Positions 27,078-35,671 are shown, counted from the first letter of the stretch. The stretch: DNA of 64,000 nucleotides from Pseudohalocynthiibacter aestuariivivens (GCF_018457175.1 NZ_JAGFNU010000012.1:1-64000); one strand, 5' to 3'. The notes: a model not told the origin generated them from the letters alone. Made by a program: numbers and translations.

Positions 27078-27962
27078 TTATGCTTCCTTGTCATAGACGA
27101 GCTCTCGGACGGCCCTGGCGGCCTGCGCCTTGTTTTGCTGAACCCGGATGTTTTCATAAGTCGCGAGGTCCTTTGCTGAAAAGTAGCCATTCGGTGGATC
27201 ATAGTGAAGGAAATTCCCCAGCGTGTCGGTGCCGCGCACCGGAATCGCAAAATCCTTTTCACCAGATTCTAGCGCAACGTCGGGCGTTACATATCTGATC
27301 ACCGCTCCGATCCTGCGATCATCCGACGAATTTGGGCCAGAGCCGTGAATCATAAGCCCGTGATGCAGGCTCATCTGACCAGGTTGGAGCTCGATCGAGA
27401 CTTTGTCTTCTTCCGCAACATCAACCTGAATTTCCTGACCACGGCTTAGCAGGTTGTTAGGGTCAAAGGTGTCTGCGTGCGGAAGGATTGGGTTTTTATG
27501 GCTTGCCCGCACAAAACCCATTCAGCCTGACGCGCGCGTTGCGGGGGACAACGCAATCCACGCCGTCACAAGCCCGTCGATTGCGCCTAATCCCCAATAG
27601 GTAAGGTCCTGATGCATGCTGACGACGTGCCTGGTGTGCGGCTTTTTGATGAAAAACTCGACAGCATACATAAGAATGTCTGGGCCCAGCACCCCTTCAA
27701 CAACATCCAGAATAGCGGGATCTGCACCTATCTCGTGAGCCAGCGGTATCACACATTGCGCGTTAACCCGTTTGTAGCTGTTCAATGGTTTGGGCAGGCC
27801 GTTATCAAGCCAGGTATTTTCCATCTGTTCGAGTTTTGTGCGCCAATGCGTTGCGCGTTCAGAAGATATGGCCTGAATGGGAGTCAGGAAACCATTTTCA
27901 TGGTAACTTTGGATCGCGTCAGATGTCAGACTTCCGTTTGCGAGTTTGGTAGGCTTTTGCAT
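27078..27962 (-). CDS. Phytanoyl-CoA dioxygenase (PhyH) family gene with an internal TGA
   Basis: Two halves lie in the same frame: 27962-27525 codes for 146 residues, then a TGA at 27524-27522, then 147 more residues starting with ATG at 27521. Together they make one normal PhyH-type Fe(II)/2-oxoglutarate oxygenase of about 294 residues. The Fe ligands are split between the halves: His117 and Asp119 (SMHQDLTYW) before the TGA, and the distal His (about 206, MIHGSGPN) and the 2-oxoglutarate Arg after it. Neither half alone could be active. The TGA falls after PATRASG, where family members usually have cysteine. It may be a nonsense mutation, a sequencing error or a selenocysteine codon. A perfect hairpin follows directly. 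Confidence 0.7.
27489..27520 (-). other. Hairpin directly after the in-frame TGA
   Basis: On the minus strand TGGGTTTT (27520-27513) pairs perfectly with AAAACCCA (27496-27489), enclosing 16 bases. The stem starts one base after the TGA codon. Bacterial SECIS elements are hairpins that begin just after a selenocysteine UGA. The apical loop does not obviously match the E. coli consensus, so the role is open. Confidence 0.5.
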
Positions 27963-28123
27963 GGCACCCTCCTCAGCAGTGATACTTCACGCTCAGACGA
28001 ATCGCCCTGTACTGTCTTTTCTGTTTCCGACAACGGGTCGCATTCGGTCTTTTTGTAGTGCGCAGCACTGGACACCGGGCGCGCGGGTATTAGTTTCATT
28101 CCATAAAGTGCATTGAGGGCAGT

Positions 28124-30421
28124 ATGGAAAAATTTGGAAAGAGCCAGCCGGTCAAGCGGGTGGAAGATGTGCGGTTTCTGACCGGTCATGGACGCTATGT
28201 TGATGACATAACTCCCGAAGGCGCGCTGTTTGCCTATGTTTTTCGCTCGCCAGTTGCGCATGCTGATATACTTTCGCTTGGTTTAGAAGCCGCACGTGGC
28301 AGCGAAGGTGTACACCTTGTTTTGGATGCCGCAGCTTTGGAAGACGCAGGTGTCGATATTTCGATGGCCGCGATGACGGTTAAGAACCGCGACGGAAGCG
28401 ATGGTGCGGCCCCCATGCGTCCAATAATGGCAAAAGACCGTGTGCGATTTGTGGGTGAGCCAATTGCGATGGTTATTGCTGACACCTTGGATCAGGCGCG
28501 GGATGCGGCAGAACTGATCGAATTCGACTATAAAGAACGACCGGCCCATGTTGAACTGTCGGTTGGAGGTGAAGAACTTCATCCGGAAGCCCCCAACAAT
28601 CTCGCGTTTGACTGGGCAAAAGGTGATGAAGAAGCCTGCGACGCAGCTTTTGCCAGCGCGGCTCATCACGTTCGTTTCAACGTGGTCGACAACCGAATTA
28701 TTGTGAGCTCGATGGAGCCACGAGGCTGTTTTGCAGAGTGGGACGGAAAGCGCCTGCATCTGGCGGTAAACGGTCAGGGGGTCTGGGGGCAAAAGAAAAA
28801 TTTGGCACGTGCGCTGGCGCTTAAATCCGAGGCTGTGCGTGTTACCAACCCGGATGTTGGCGGTGCCTTTGGCATGAAGGCGATGAATTATCCGGAGTAT
28901 GCAGTGGTTGCACAGGCCGCGCGCGCAACTGGGCGAGCAGTGCGATGGATGTCGGACCGTAGTGAAGCCTTTCAAAGCGACAATAGTGGGCGCGATCTGG
29001 TTTCGCTTTGCGAGTTGGCATTTGATGAAATACACAGGATAACGGCGTATCGTGTAACGACGACTTGCAATCTTGGTGCCTATAACTCGCAGTTTGCACA
29101 ACCCATTCAAACCGAACTTTTTTCCAAAGTCCTGATGGGCACCTATGACGTACAAACCGCTTTTATGTCGGTGAAAGGGATTTATACGAATACCACCCAG
29201 GTAGATGCCTATCGCGGGGCTGGCAGACCGGAAGCTATCTATGCGCTTGAACGGACCATGGACCACGCCGCACGCGTGCTGGGGGTTGATCCGTGGGCGT
29301 TGCGTCGGAAAAACTTTATTAAACCAGAACAATTTCCGTATGTGTCTGCGACAGGTGAAACCTACGATGTAGGCGATTTTCATCATGTGCTTGACAGGTC
29401 TGACCAAGAGGCTGATGTCGTGGGCTTCGCTAAGCGAAAAGCTGAAAGTGAATCTCGGGGGATGCTTCGGGGAATTGGGCTTTGCTACTATATTGAATCT
29501 ATTCTGGGTGATCCGTCCGAGGGTGCGAAAGTCAGTTTTAATGATGATGGGACCGTCTCTATCTTTGTCGGGACCCAGTCAAACGGGCAGGGGCACGAAA
29601 CAGTCTATGCCCAGTTCCTAAGCGATCAGACAGGTATACCGGCCAAAATGATCCATGTTATTCAGGGCGATAGCGATCTTATAGAAAATGGCGGGGGGAC
29701 TGGTGGGTCGCGCTCCGTTACTGTTCAGACCAATGCAACCCTGTCGACTGTCGAGAAGATGATTGCCGCTTTCACGCCATTTGTGGCTGAAAAGCTTGCT
29801 GTGGAAGAAGACACCCTCGGGTTCGACGATACCGTGTTCCGAACCGAGGCGTCCAACCAGACACCAAACTTGCTTGATGCCGTGGAATGGGCGCGCGCCG
29901 CTGGTCGGGATGATTTGCTGGTTCATGAAAGCCGGGCGACGCTTCCTGCGCGCTCCTACCCGAATGGGTCTCATGTTGCTGAAATTGAAATTGATCCGGA
30001 TACGGGGGTTGTCCGTTTGGAGCGATACTCAGTCGTCGATGATTTTGGTAATCTGATCAACCCGATGCTTGCCGAAGGGCAGGTGCATGGCGGTGTGGCA
30101 CAGGGGGTCGGTCAGGCATTGACTGAACAGGTCGTCTACGACCAGCAAGGTCAGTTGCTTAGCGCGAGTTTCATGGACTACGCCATGCCACGTGCAGATG
30201 ATTTACCGATGATAGGTTTTGCCACAGAAGCGGTCCCTTCAACTGCGAATGCGATGGGGATGAAAGGATGCGGTGAAGCTGGTACTGTCGGTGCCATGGC
30301 GGCCGTGGCAAATGCAGTTCAGGACGCGCTTTGGGCGAAAGGGGTGCATCAGGCAGATATGCCTTTCACGCCGCACCGGGTCTGGAAAATGCTAAACGAA
30401 AGCAACCATGCAGACACTTAA
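28124..30421 (+). CDS. CoxL-like molybdopterin-binding subunit, xanthine dehydrogenase family
   Basis: Large subunit (765 residues) of the molybdenum hydroxylase family. The N-terminal hammerhead domain begins GKSQPVKRVEDVRFLTGHGR. The MoCo-binding part has GGAFGMKA, VDAYRGAGRPEAIY (about 359-372) and GTGGSRSV, and ends with the catalytic glutamate in GCGEAGTVGAMAAV. The active-site loop AYRGAGR is the form-II type, not the CSFR loop of true CO dehydrogenases, so CO oxidation is unlikely to be its main reaction. The usual FAD and [2Fe-2S] subunits are not next to it, which is odd. It overlaps the next gene by 14 bases and is divergent from the PhyH-family gene. Confidence 0.88.
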   Translation: MEKFGKSQPVKRVEDVRFLTGHGRYVDDITPEGALFAYVFRSPVAHADILSLGLEAARGSEGVHLVLDAAALEDAGVDISMAAMTVKNRDGSDGAAPMRPIMAKDRVRFVGEPIAMVIADTLDQARDAAELIEFDYKERPAHVELSVGGEELHPEAPNNLAFDWAKGDEEACDAAFASAAHHVRFNVVDNRIIVSSMEPRGCFAEWDGKRLHLAVNGQGVWGQKKNLARALALKSEAVRVTNPDVGGAFGMKAMNYPEYAVVAQAARATGRAVRWMSDRSEAFQSDNSGRDLVSLCELAFDEIHRITAYRVTTTCNLGAYNSQFAQPIQTELFSKVLMGTYDVQTAFMSVKGIYTNTTQVDAYRGAGRPEAIYALERTMDHAARVLGVDPWALRRKNFIKPEQFPYVSATGETYDVGDFHHVLDRSDQEADVVGFAKRKAESESRGMLRGIGLCYYIESILGDPSEGAKVSFNDDGTVSIFVGTQSNGQGHETVYAQFLSDQTGIPAKMIHVIQGDSDLIENGGGTGGSRSVTVQTNATLSTVEKMIAAFTPFVAEKLAVEEDTLGFDDTVFRTEASNQTPNLLDAVEWARAAGRDDLLVHESRATLPARSYPNGSHVAEIEIDPDTGVVRLERYSVVDDFGNLINPMLAEGQVHGGVAQGVGQALTEQVVYDQQGQLLSASFMDYAMPRADDLPMIGFATEAVPSTANAMGMKGCGEAGTVGAMAAVANAVQDALWAKGVHQADMPFTPHRVWKMLNESNHADT

Positions 30422-31514
30422 AACCATAGGCCGGTGGCTTGGTCTTTCACCTGGGGCCAGCCAGTCATTACCGGTTGTCACGCGGGGCAGGGTAGACCAC
30501 GTTGTTATCCTGGACGGAACCTTGTCTACCTTGCGCGACGATTGCGAAACGAACGCCGGGTTGACCTACAAGTTGCTTTCCGAAGTTTCGTCCACTGCCC
30601 GTCTGTCTTTACGATACGAAGCGGGCGTTCAGTGGCAGCAATGGCGTCACACAATGGATGTGATTCAGGGGGTCGGCATTAACCGGCAAATCCGTCGCGC
30701 CTATGGATTTCTGTCATCTCGCTACCGCCCGGGAGACCGGATTTTTCTATTTGGGTATTCGCGTGGCGCATATGCGGTTAGGTCTCTGGCCGGAGTTATT
30801 GATAAGGTTGGTCTGCTGCGAAGCGATTGCGCAACTGAACGAAACATTCGTCAGGCCTACCGCCATTACGAGTTGGATACCGTCGGCTCTGCCGCAGAGG
30901 CGTTTGCGCAAGCTTATTGCCACAAAGACGTCGAGATAGAGATGGTCGGCGTATGGGATACGGTCAAGGCGCTGGGCCTGCGCCTGCCTCTCGTATGGAA
31001 ACTCTATGAAACCCGCCATGCGTTTCATAACCACCACCTTGGCCACACGATCCGCAATGGCTATCAGGCTCTCGCTATTGACGAAACCCGCGAAGCCTTT
31101 GCACCGGAGATCTGGAAATGCCCAAGTGACTGGTCCGGCCAAATGGAGCAAGTTTGGTTTCGCGGTGCGCATGGTGACGTAGGTGGTCAGATTGGCACGC
31201 ACCATGCGTCACGGTTGCTTTCGAATATTTCGTTGATCTGGATGCTCGAGAAAGCAGAAGGATGCGGATTGGCATTGCCAGAAAATTGGCGTGCGCGCCT
31301 TTTGGTGGATCCGGACGCCCCAGCCGTTGGAACCTTCAAAGGGTGGGGTAAACTCTTCATTGCGCGCAAGGCGCGCGTAATCGGTGCCGATCCTTCAGAA
31401 TCTGTTCATGAAACGGCCAAAGATCACAAGCTCGCTGTGAAGTACCAACTTCCTGTAAACAAAAGCATTTCTAATAGAGAGGAACATGCCACGGCAAAGG
31501 ATGTGGCCCGGTAA
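30408..31514 (+). CDS. DUF2235 alpha/beta-hydrolase (Tle1-like domain)
   Basis: A 368-residue protein with the DUF2235 domain. The start VVILDGTLSTLRDDCETN gives the family's DGT motif, IFLFGYSRGAYAVRSLAGVI contains the nucleophile elbow G-x-S-x-G, and MVGVWDTVKALGL and AHGDVGGQ follow in the usual order. The same domain occurs in type VI secretion phospholipases, but no secretion genes are nearby. The ATG lies inside the end of the CoxL-like gene (14-base overlap), so the two are translated from one transcript. How a lipase-like protein and a molybdoenzyme subunit cooperate is unknown. Confidence 0.85.
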   Translation: MQTLKTIGRWLGLSPGASQSLPVVTRGRVDHVVILDGTLSTLRDDCETNAGLTYKLLSEVSSTARLSLRYEAGVQWQQWRHTMDVIQGVGINRQIRRAYGFLSSRYRPGDRIFLFGYSRGAYAVRSLAGVIDKVGLLRSDCATERNIRQAYRHYELDTVGSAAEAFAQAYCHKDVEIEMVGVWDTVKALGLRLPLVWKLYETRHAFHNHHLGHTIRNGYQALAIDETREAFAPEIWKCPSDWSGQMEQVWFRGAHGDVGGQIGTHHASRLLSNISLIWMLEKAEGCGLALPENWRARLLVDPDAPAVGTFKGWGKLFIARKARVIGADPSESVHETAKDHKLAVKYQLPVNKSISNREEHATAKDVAR

Positions 31515-31578
31515 GTTGCGTTTCTTGGGGTTGCCCTTTTGCCGTTTTTTAGAAACAAGTCCTTGTCGCTTTGCGGTT

Positions 31579-31609
31579 GTTGCCTAACGGTTTTTCTAGG
31601 CAACTTTTT
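31579..31609 (+). terminator. Terminator of the CoxL-DUF2235 unit
   Basis: GTTGCCTA (31579-31586) pairs perfectly with TAGGCAAC (31597-31604) around a 10-base loop, followed by five T. It overlaps the last codons of the convergent metF gene. Confidence 0.8.
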
Positions 31610-32462
31610 GCAAGCTCAGTTTAGGTTGAATTCCAAGCGCGTGACACACTTCGCGTGTGAGTTGCGGCCGGTTCAGCGTATAGAAATGCAAGTCATTAAC
31701 ACCTTCATCAATCAAATCACTGCAAAGTTCTGTGCACAATGCAGTTGAAAGAAGGTCTTCGCGGCCATCGCGTTTTGCTTTCTGAAATGCATCATCCAAC
31801 CACGCAGGCACCGCCGCACCACAGCGTTTTGCAAATTTCTTTGTGCCCGCCCAGTTTTCGATCGGAAGAATGCCGGGGATAATCGGTGCCGTAATTCCCG
31901 CTTTGTTACAGGCATCTCGGAAACGGAAAAACGTTTCAGCCTCAAAGAAAAACTGTGTAATCGCCGCACAGGCCCCGGCCTCAAACTTGCGTTTTAGCCA
32001 ATCAATATCCTGCGTGCGATTGCTGGCTTCAGGGTGGCTCTCGGGATATGCGCCAACGCGAATGTTGAAACGCCCCGTATCGGCCAGCGCCTCTATCAGT
32101 TCGCAGCTATCAGCAAAACCATCGGGCGTGGGTGTGAAACGCTCGGCACCTTTTGGCGGGTCGCCCCGCAAGGCAACGACATCGGTCACCCCGGCAGCAG
32201 CATACTGGCCCGCAATCGCCAGCGTTTCAGCGCGTGTTGCATCAACGCAAGTCAGATGCGCGGCAACGTTCAGACCATAATTGTTGTGAATGGTACTTAC
32301 AGCTTCGTGGGTTAGGTCACGCGTGGTACCCCCTGCGCCATAAGTAACCGAGACAAAATCTGGCGAAAGCGGTGCCAGAACCCGTACTGTATCCCAAAGG
32401 CGAAAAGATGCCTCCAATGTTTGTGGCGGGAAGAATTCAAACGAAATATTGGGCGTGTTCAT
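31596..32462 (-). CDS. metF: Methylenetetrahydrofolate reductase
   Basis: FAD-dependent TIM-barrel enzyme (288 residues) reducing 5,10-methylene-THF to 5-methyl-THF for methionine synthesis. The N-terminus NISFEFFPPQTLE and SVTYGAGGTTRDLTHE carry the conserved catalytic and folate-binding residues; VALRGDPPKG and QFFFEAETFFRF (with FAD-binding contacts) follow. It is divergent from metR, the classical arrangement in which MetR controls metF. Its 3' end overlaps a terminator for the opposite strand. Confidence 0.97.
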   Translation of the reverse strand: MNTPNISFEFFPPQTLEASFRLWDTVRVLAPLSPDFVSVTYGAGGTTRDLTHEAVSTIHNNYGLNVAAHLTCVDATRAETLAIAGQYAAAGVTDVVALRGDPPKGAERFTPTPDGFADSCELIEALADTGRFNIRVGAYPESHPEASNRTQDIDWLKRKFEAGACAAITQFFFEAETFFRFRDACNKAGITAPIIPGILPIENWAGTKKFAKRCGAAVPAWLDDAFQKAKRDGREDLLSTALCTELCSDLIDEGVNDLHFYTLNRPQLTREVCHALGIQPKLSLQKVA

Positions 32463-32509
32463 CGCAAAGTGATCCTGTCTATGGGTTGCAGGTCTTTTGA
32501 CACTTCGTT

Positions 32510-32536
32510 ATTCATGACGCAAATTCATAATATTCA
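32510..32536. promoter_or_regulatory. Three ATTCA direct repeats in the metF-metR spacer
   Basis: ATTCA occurs at 32510-32514, 32523-32527 and 32532-32536 in the 99-base divergent spacer. MetR of enterobacteria binds TGAA-N5-TTCA. The reverse complements read TGAAT, so these half-sites could belong to a MetR operator, though no exact palindrome is present. Confidence 0.35.
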
Positions 32537-32561
32537 ACATTAATATGAGGATGACATCATA

Positions 32562-33467
32562 ATGCATCTGGAATTTCGCCATCTTCGCTCTATCAAGGCG
32601 ATCCACGACGCGGGTGGATTGGGCAAGGCTGCGGATTTGATGCATATAACGCAGTCGGCACTTTCGCATCAGATAAAGGGGCTCGAAGATCAGGTGGGCA
32701 CAGAGTTGTTCGTACGCCGCTCAAAACCGCTAAAACTATCGGCGGCAGGCCTGCGACTGCTGCGATTGGCGGAAAAAATACTTCCTGAGATTGAGGCATC
32801 AGAGGAAGAATTTCGAGGGCTTCAATCTGGTAAAACGGGACGCCTGCATATCGCGATAGAATGTCATGCCTGCTTTGAGTGGCTGTTTCCTGTGCTCGAA
32901 GAATTTCGAAAGGCCTGGCCAGATGTCGACGTCGACATTAGGCCTGGTCTGGCATTTGAGGCCCTACCTGCATTGCAAAAGGAAGAGGTTGATCTGGTCA
33001 TATCTTCTGACCCGGAAATAATTGATTCAGTGGAATTTTCACCCTTGTTCGATTACGAGCCGGTATTTGTCGCCTCAGCACAGCACCCGCTGGCATCAAA
33101 AGAATATATCGTCGCTGACGACTTTCGCGATGAGATGCTGATCACCTACCCGGTAGAAAGAACACGACTGGATGTGTTCACACAGCTGCTTACACCCGCA
33201 AAGGTTGAGCCGCGCGCAATTCGGCAGGTTGAACTGACAGCGGTTATTCTTCTGCTTGTAGCTTCAAACCGAGGCGTGTCGGTTTTGCCAGATTGGGTCG
33301 TACGAGAAGTTCGGTACAATTCAGATTACGTCACGCGCCGGATCACGGAAAACGGTCTGACGCGGCGACTTTACGCCGCAACGCGTGAAGAGGACACCAC
33401 GAAACCCTTTATGTCACACCTGATACGGCTCGCGCGGACAGAACCTTTAAAACTTCAACGTAGATAG
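32562..33467 (+). CDS. metR: LysR-family regulator MetR
   Basis: A 301-residue LysR-type activator. The N-terminal HTH is LGKAADLMHITQSALSHQIKGL; the rest is the periplasmic-binding-like effector domain, with IECHACFEWLFPVLEEF and VSVLPDWVVREV typical of MetR. In relatives MetR responds to homocysteine and activates metE, metF and metH. Its place divergent from metF supports this role. GAGG about 13 bases upstream gives a reasonable start. Confidence 0.9.
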   Translation: MHLEFRHLRSIKAIHDAGGLGKAADLMHITQSALSHQIKGLEDQVGTELFVRRSKPLKLSAAGLRLLRLAEKILPEIEASEEEFRGLQSGKTGRLHIAIECHACFEWLFPVLEEFRKAWPDVDVDIRPGLAFEALPALQKEEVDLVISSDPEIIDSVEFSPLFDYEPVFVASAQHPLASKEYIVADDFRDEMLITYPVERTRLDVFTQLLTPAKVEPRAIRQVELTAVILLLVASNRGVSVLPDWVVREVRYNSDYVTRRITENGLTRRLYAATREEDTTKPFMSHLIRLARTEPLKLQRR

Positions 33468-33741
33468 GTTGCAGCAACTCTCTGTAAAAATACGGCTCAT
33501 ACTGAGCCATTTCTTTAGATCGCTCCTTACGGAGCTCTGGTTGCCTCCGGCGGGGATACTTTTTGGGACAAAGAAAACCAGTACTGAATTCTTTATTCTG
33601 AATAATATCCCCGTGCGGCGCACATAACCGCACGAAGTGCCAGAAAGAGTGGCGCGGAACGCGCCTCATTTTTGAAACGGATAAACCTTGGCAAAGAAGT
33701 ACAACAGGCGTATACGCGCGGCCTGACAAAGGAGCCCTTCG
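33468..33741 (+). other. Structured spacer after metR
   Basis: No gene in 274 bases. Two perfect hairpins follow the metR stop: GGCTCA/TGAGCC with a three-base loop (33494-33508) and GCTCC/GGAGC (33522-33535). They are followed by TTGCCTCCGGCGGGGATACT, a sequence type I often associate with 3' ends of genes in Rhodobacterales. The region may end metR transcription or be a processed 3' RNA. Confidence 0.4.
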
Positions 33742-34530
33742 ATGCAAGGCAGTGCCAATCTTAACGTCATGATCAAAGCCGCGCGCAAAGCCGGTCGTTC
33801 GCTCGCGAAAGATTTTCGTGAAATCGAACACCTCCAGACTTCGGTCAAAGGCGCTGTCGATTTCGCGCGCCGGGCGGTCATTGCGGCCGAAGGTTTTCTG
33901 CGGGAAGACCTCATGAATGCAAGGCCTACTTATGGGTGGTTGCTAAAGGGTCACGCGGAAATTGAAGGGAAAGACCCGACTCGTCGCTGGATTGTCGATC
34001 CGCTGGATGGCGCAATTAACTACTTGCATGGATTACCTCATTTTGCGGTCTCAATTGCTCTTGAACACAAAGGTGAAATTGTATCGGGCGTGATTTATGA
34101 CCCGTCAAAAGACGAGGTGTTCTTTGCTGAAAAAGGTCAGGGTGCCTGGATGAACGAAGGTCGCCTGCGCGTGTCTGGCCGTAACCGGCTCATCGACTCA
34201 ACTTTCGCAACCGGGCTTCCCGCCAGTGGTGACAGCGATTTGCCCGAAAAACTTCAGGATCTTGCACGTATCTTACCGGCGTCTGCTGGTGTACGGCATC
34301 TAGGGGCTCCGTCGCTTGACCTTGCCTATGTCGCGGCTGGCCGAATCGATGGATATTGGGAGCGGAACCTTGATATTTGTGAACTGTCAGCCGGTGTTAT
34401 CGTTGTTCGCGAAGCTGGTGGTTTGATTGAGCCATTGAAGGTTGAGGCTGATATGAGAGCGGATGGCGAGGTTATCTGTGCGAATGAACAGCTTTTTAAT
34501 CTGTTCGCAAAAGCGATCCGTAGTATCTGA
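33742..34530 (+). CDS. Inositol monophosphatase family protein
   Basis: Mg2+-dependent sugar-phosphatase fold, 262 residues. Metal-binding motifs are present: the glutamate of KGHAEIEGKDPTRRWIVDP, the DPLDGAINYLHG signature (D-P-L-D-G-x-x-N), and WERNLDICELSAGVIVVREAGG with the C-terminal aspartate. It is close to SuhB-type members that hydrolyse inositol-1-phosphate or related sugar phosphates. A GGAG site precedes the ATG. It is convergent with the GFA-family gene. Confidence 0.93.
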   Translation: MQGSANLNVMIKAARKAGRSLAKDFREIEHLQTSVKGAVDFARRAVIAAEGFLREDLMNARPTYGWLLKGHAEIEGKDPTRRWIVDPLDGAINYLHGLPHFAVSIALEHKGEIVSGVIYDPSKDEVFFAEKGQGAWMNEGRLRVSGRNRLIDSTFATGLPASGDSDLPEKLQDLARILPASAGVRHLGAPSLDLAYVAAGRIDGYWERNLDICELSAGVIVVREAGGLIEPLKVEADMRADGEVICANEQLFNLFAKAIRSI

Positions 34531-34532
34531 CC

Positions 34533-34904
34533 TTAGCTTTTATGATCTGATGGGTGATTGACGCCGTCGGTCCACGGAATATCGCCAAGTTTGCTAGGGT
34601 TTACGCCTTCCAAAGCACCAACGTTTACGCCGTATTCGTTCGGGTTAAGGCGGCGTTGGTGGTGCGTGTAAATTCCGCAGGTTCTGCAAAAATAATGCTT
34701 CGCTGTATTTGTGCCCCATTGATAAAGCGTAAGGTTATCTGCCCCTTTGACAATGCGAAGCTTGTCGAGCGGTACAGCAGCCGCAATTGCCCCTCGGCGA
34801 CGGCAGAATGAACAGTCGCAGCGTTGAGCTGTTGAAAACCCGTTTGAAAGGATGACTTCCAGCTCTACAGCTCCACAATGACACGTTAGCTTGTTTGGTT
34901 TCAT
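34533..34904 (-). CDS. GFA-family (CENP-V/glutathione-dependent formaldehyde-activating) protein
   Basis: A 123-residue zinc-binding protein of the GFA/CENP-V fold. The cysteine pairs appear in order: CHCGAVELE, RCDCSFCRRRG and YFCRTCGIYTHHQ, the standard set for two zinc sites. Family members are loosely linked to glutathione-formaldehyde adducts, but most have no proven reaction. The start overlaps the end of the rhomboid gene by 4 bases (ATGA), so they are co-transcribed. Confidence 0.88.
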   Translation of the reverse strand: MKPNKLTCHCGAVELEVILSNGFSTAQRCDCSFCRRRGAIAAAVPLDKLRIVKGADNLTLYQWGTNTAKHYFCRTCGIYTHHQRRLNPNEYGVNVGALEGVNPSKLGDIPWTDGVNHPSDHKS

Positions 34905-35671
34905 CTTCGTTTCCGGACTTTTGGAATGGACGAGGGCGAAAATCTGTACCGCGCCTCGGGATGAGGTGGGCGCCCTTCTGTTTTTCGCCAGAAGTCTGTT
35001 CCGCCCTGACGTATCCAGAACGGTACGATCAGCATGAGCCCAATTATAAAGCCGCCTGCATGGGCCCAGTAGGCGACGCCACCAGCCTCAGTGTTAACTG
35101 CAGCTCCACTTAGCAATTGCAGGGCAAACCAAAGACAGAGCATGACCCAGGCGCGCACCGGAAAAATCTTAAAGAAAATAATAAAAACCAGCAGTATGTC
35201 GACCTTCGCCTTCGGAAACAAAAGAAGGTACCCCCCCATCACCCCGGCAATGGCCCCGGACGCCCCAACCATTGGTACGGGAGAGGCCGCATCCGCAAGA
35301 ACCTGTGCAACACCGGCGCCTATGCCGCAGGTCATATAGAAGGCAAGATAGCCGATGTGCCCGAGCTCATCTTCCATGTTGTCGCCAAAAATCCATAAAA
35401 ACAGCATGTTGCCGGCAAGATGAACGGCACCACCATGCAGAAACATCGATGTGACGAGCGTATGGATCATCTCGCCATCGCTAACCAAGTAAGGGGTAAG
35501 CGCCCAGCTCAGGAAAAAGCGTGAAACTTCGACGGGATTATTCAGAATGCCCCAGTAACTTATGAAAACAGCGATATTGATCGCCATCAGGGCATAAGTC
35601 ACATAGGGCGTGCGTTCAGACGGGTTGTGGTCACGGATCGGGAACATGGGCGAAGGCTCGCCCATGTTCAT
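34901..35671 (-). CDS. Rhomboid family intramembrane serine protease
   Basis: Membrane protease of about 256 residues with six predicted spans. The catalytic serine is Ser138 in PMVGASGAIAGVMG and the catalytic histidine is His204 in YWAHAGGFIIGL. Oxyanion-supporting HLAGNMLFLW lies at 84-93. I chose the ATG at 35671 because it falls just after the putA stop; the longer frame runs inside putA. ATGs at 35665 and 35647 are alternatives. It is the middle gene of a putA-rhomboid-GFA cluster. Confidence 0.85.
   Translation of the reverse strand: MNMGEPSPMFPIRDHNPSERTPYVTYALMAINIAVFISYWGILNNPVEVSRFFLSWALTPYLVSDGEMIHTLVTSMFLHGGAVHLAGNMLFLWIFGDNMEDELGHIGYLAFYMTCGIGAGVAQVLADAASPVPMVGASGAIAGVMGGYLLLFPKAKVDILLVFIIFFKIFPVRAWVMLCLWFALQLLSGAAVNTEAGGVAYWAHAGGFIIGLMLIVPFWIRQGGTDFWRKTEGRPPHPEARYRFSPSSIPKVRKRR

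Noticed and set aside
28283-29407. Long minus-strand frame antisense to the CoxL-like gene
   Set aside because: The plus-strand gene has a full set of family motifs, and the antisense frame has none.
32463-32561. SAM or SAH riboswitch upstream of metF
   Set aside because: The spacer is too short and shows no matching core; MetR control is more likely.
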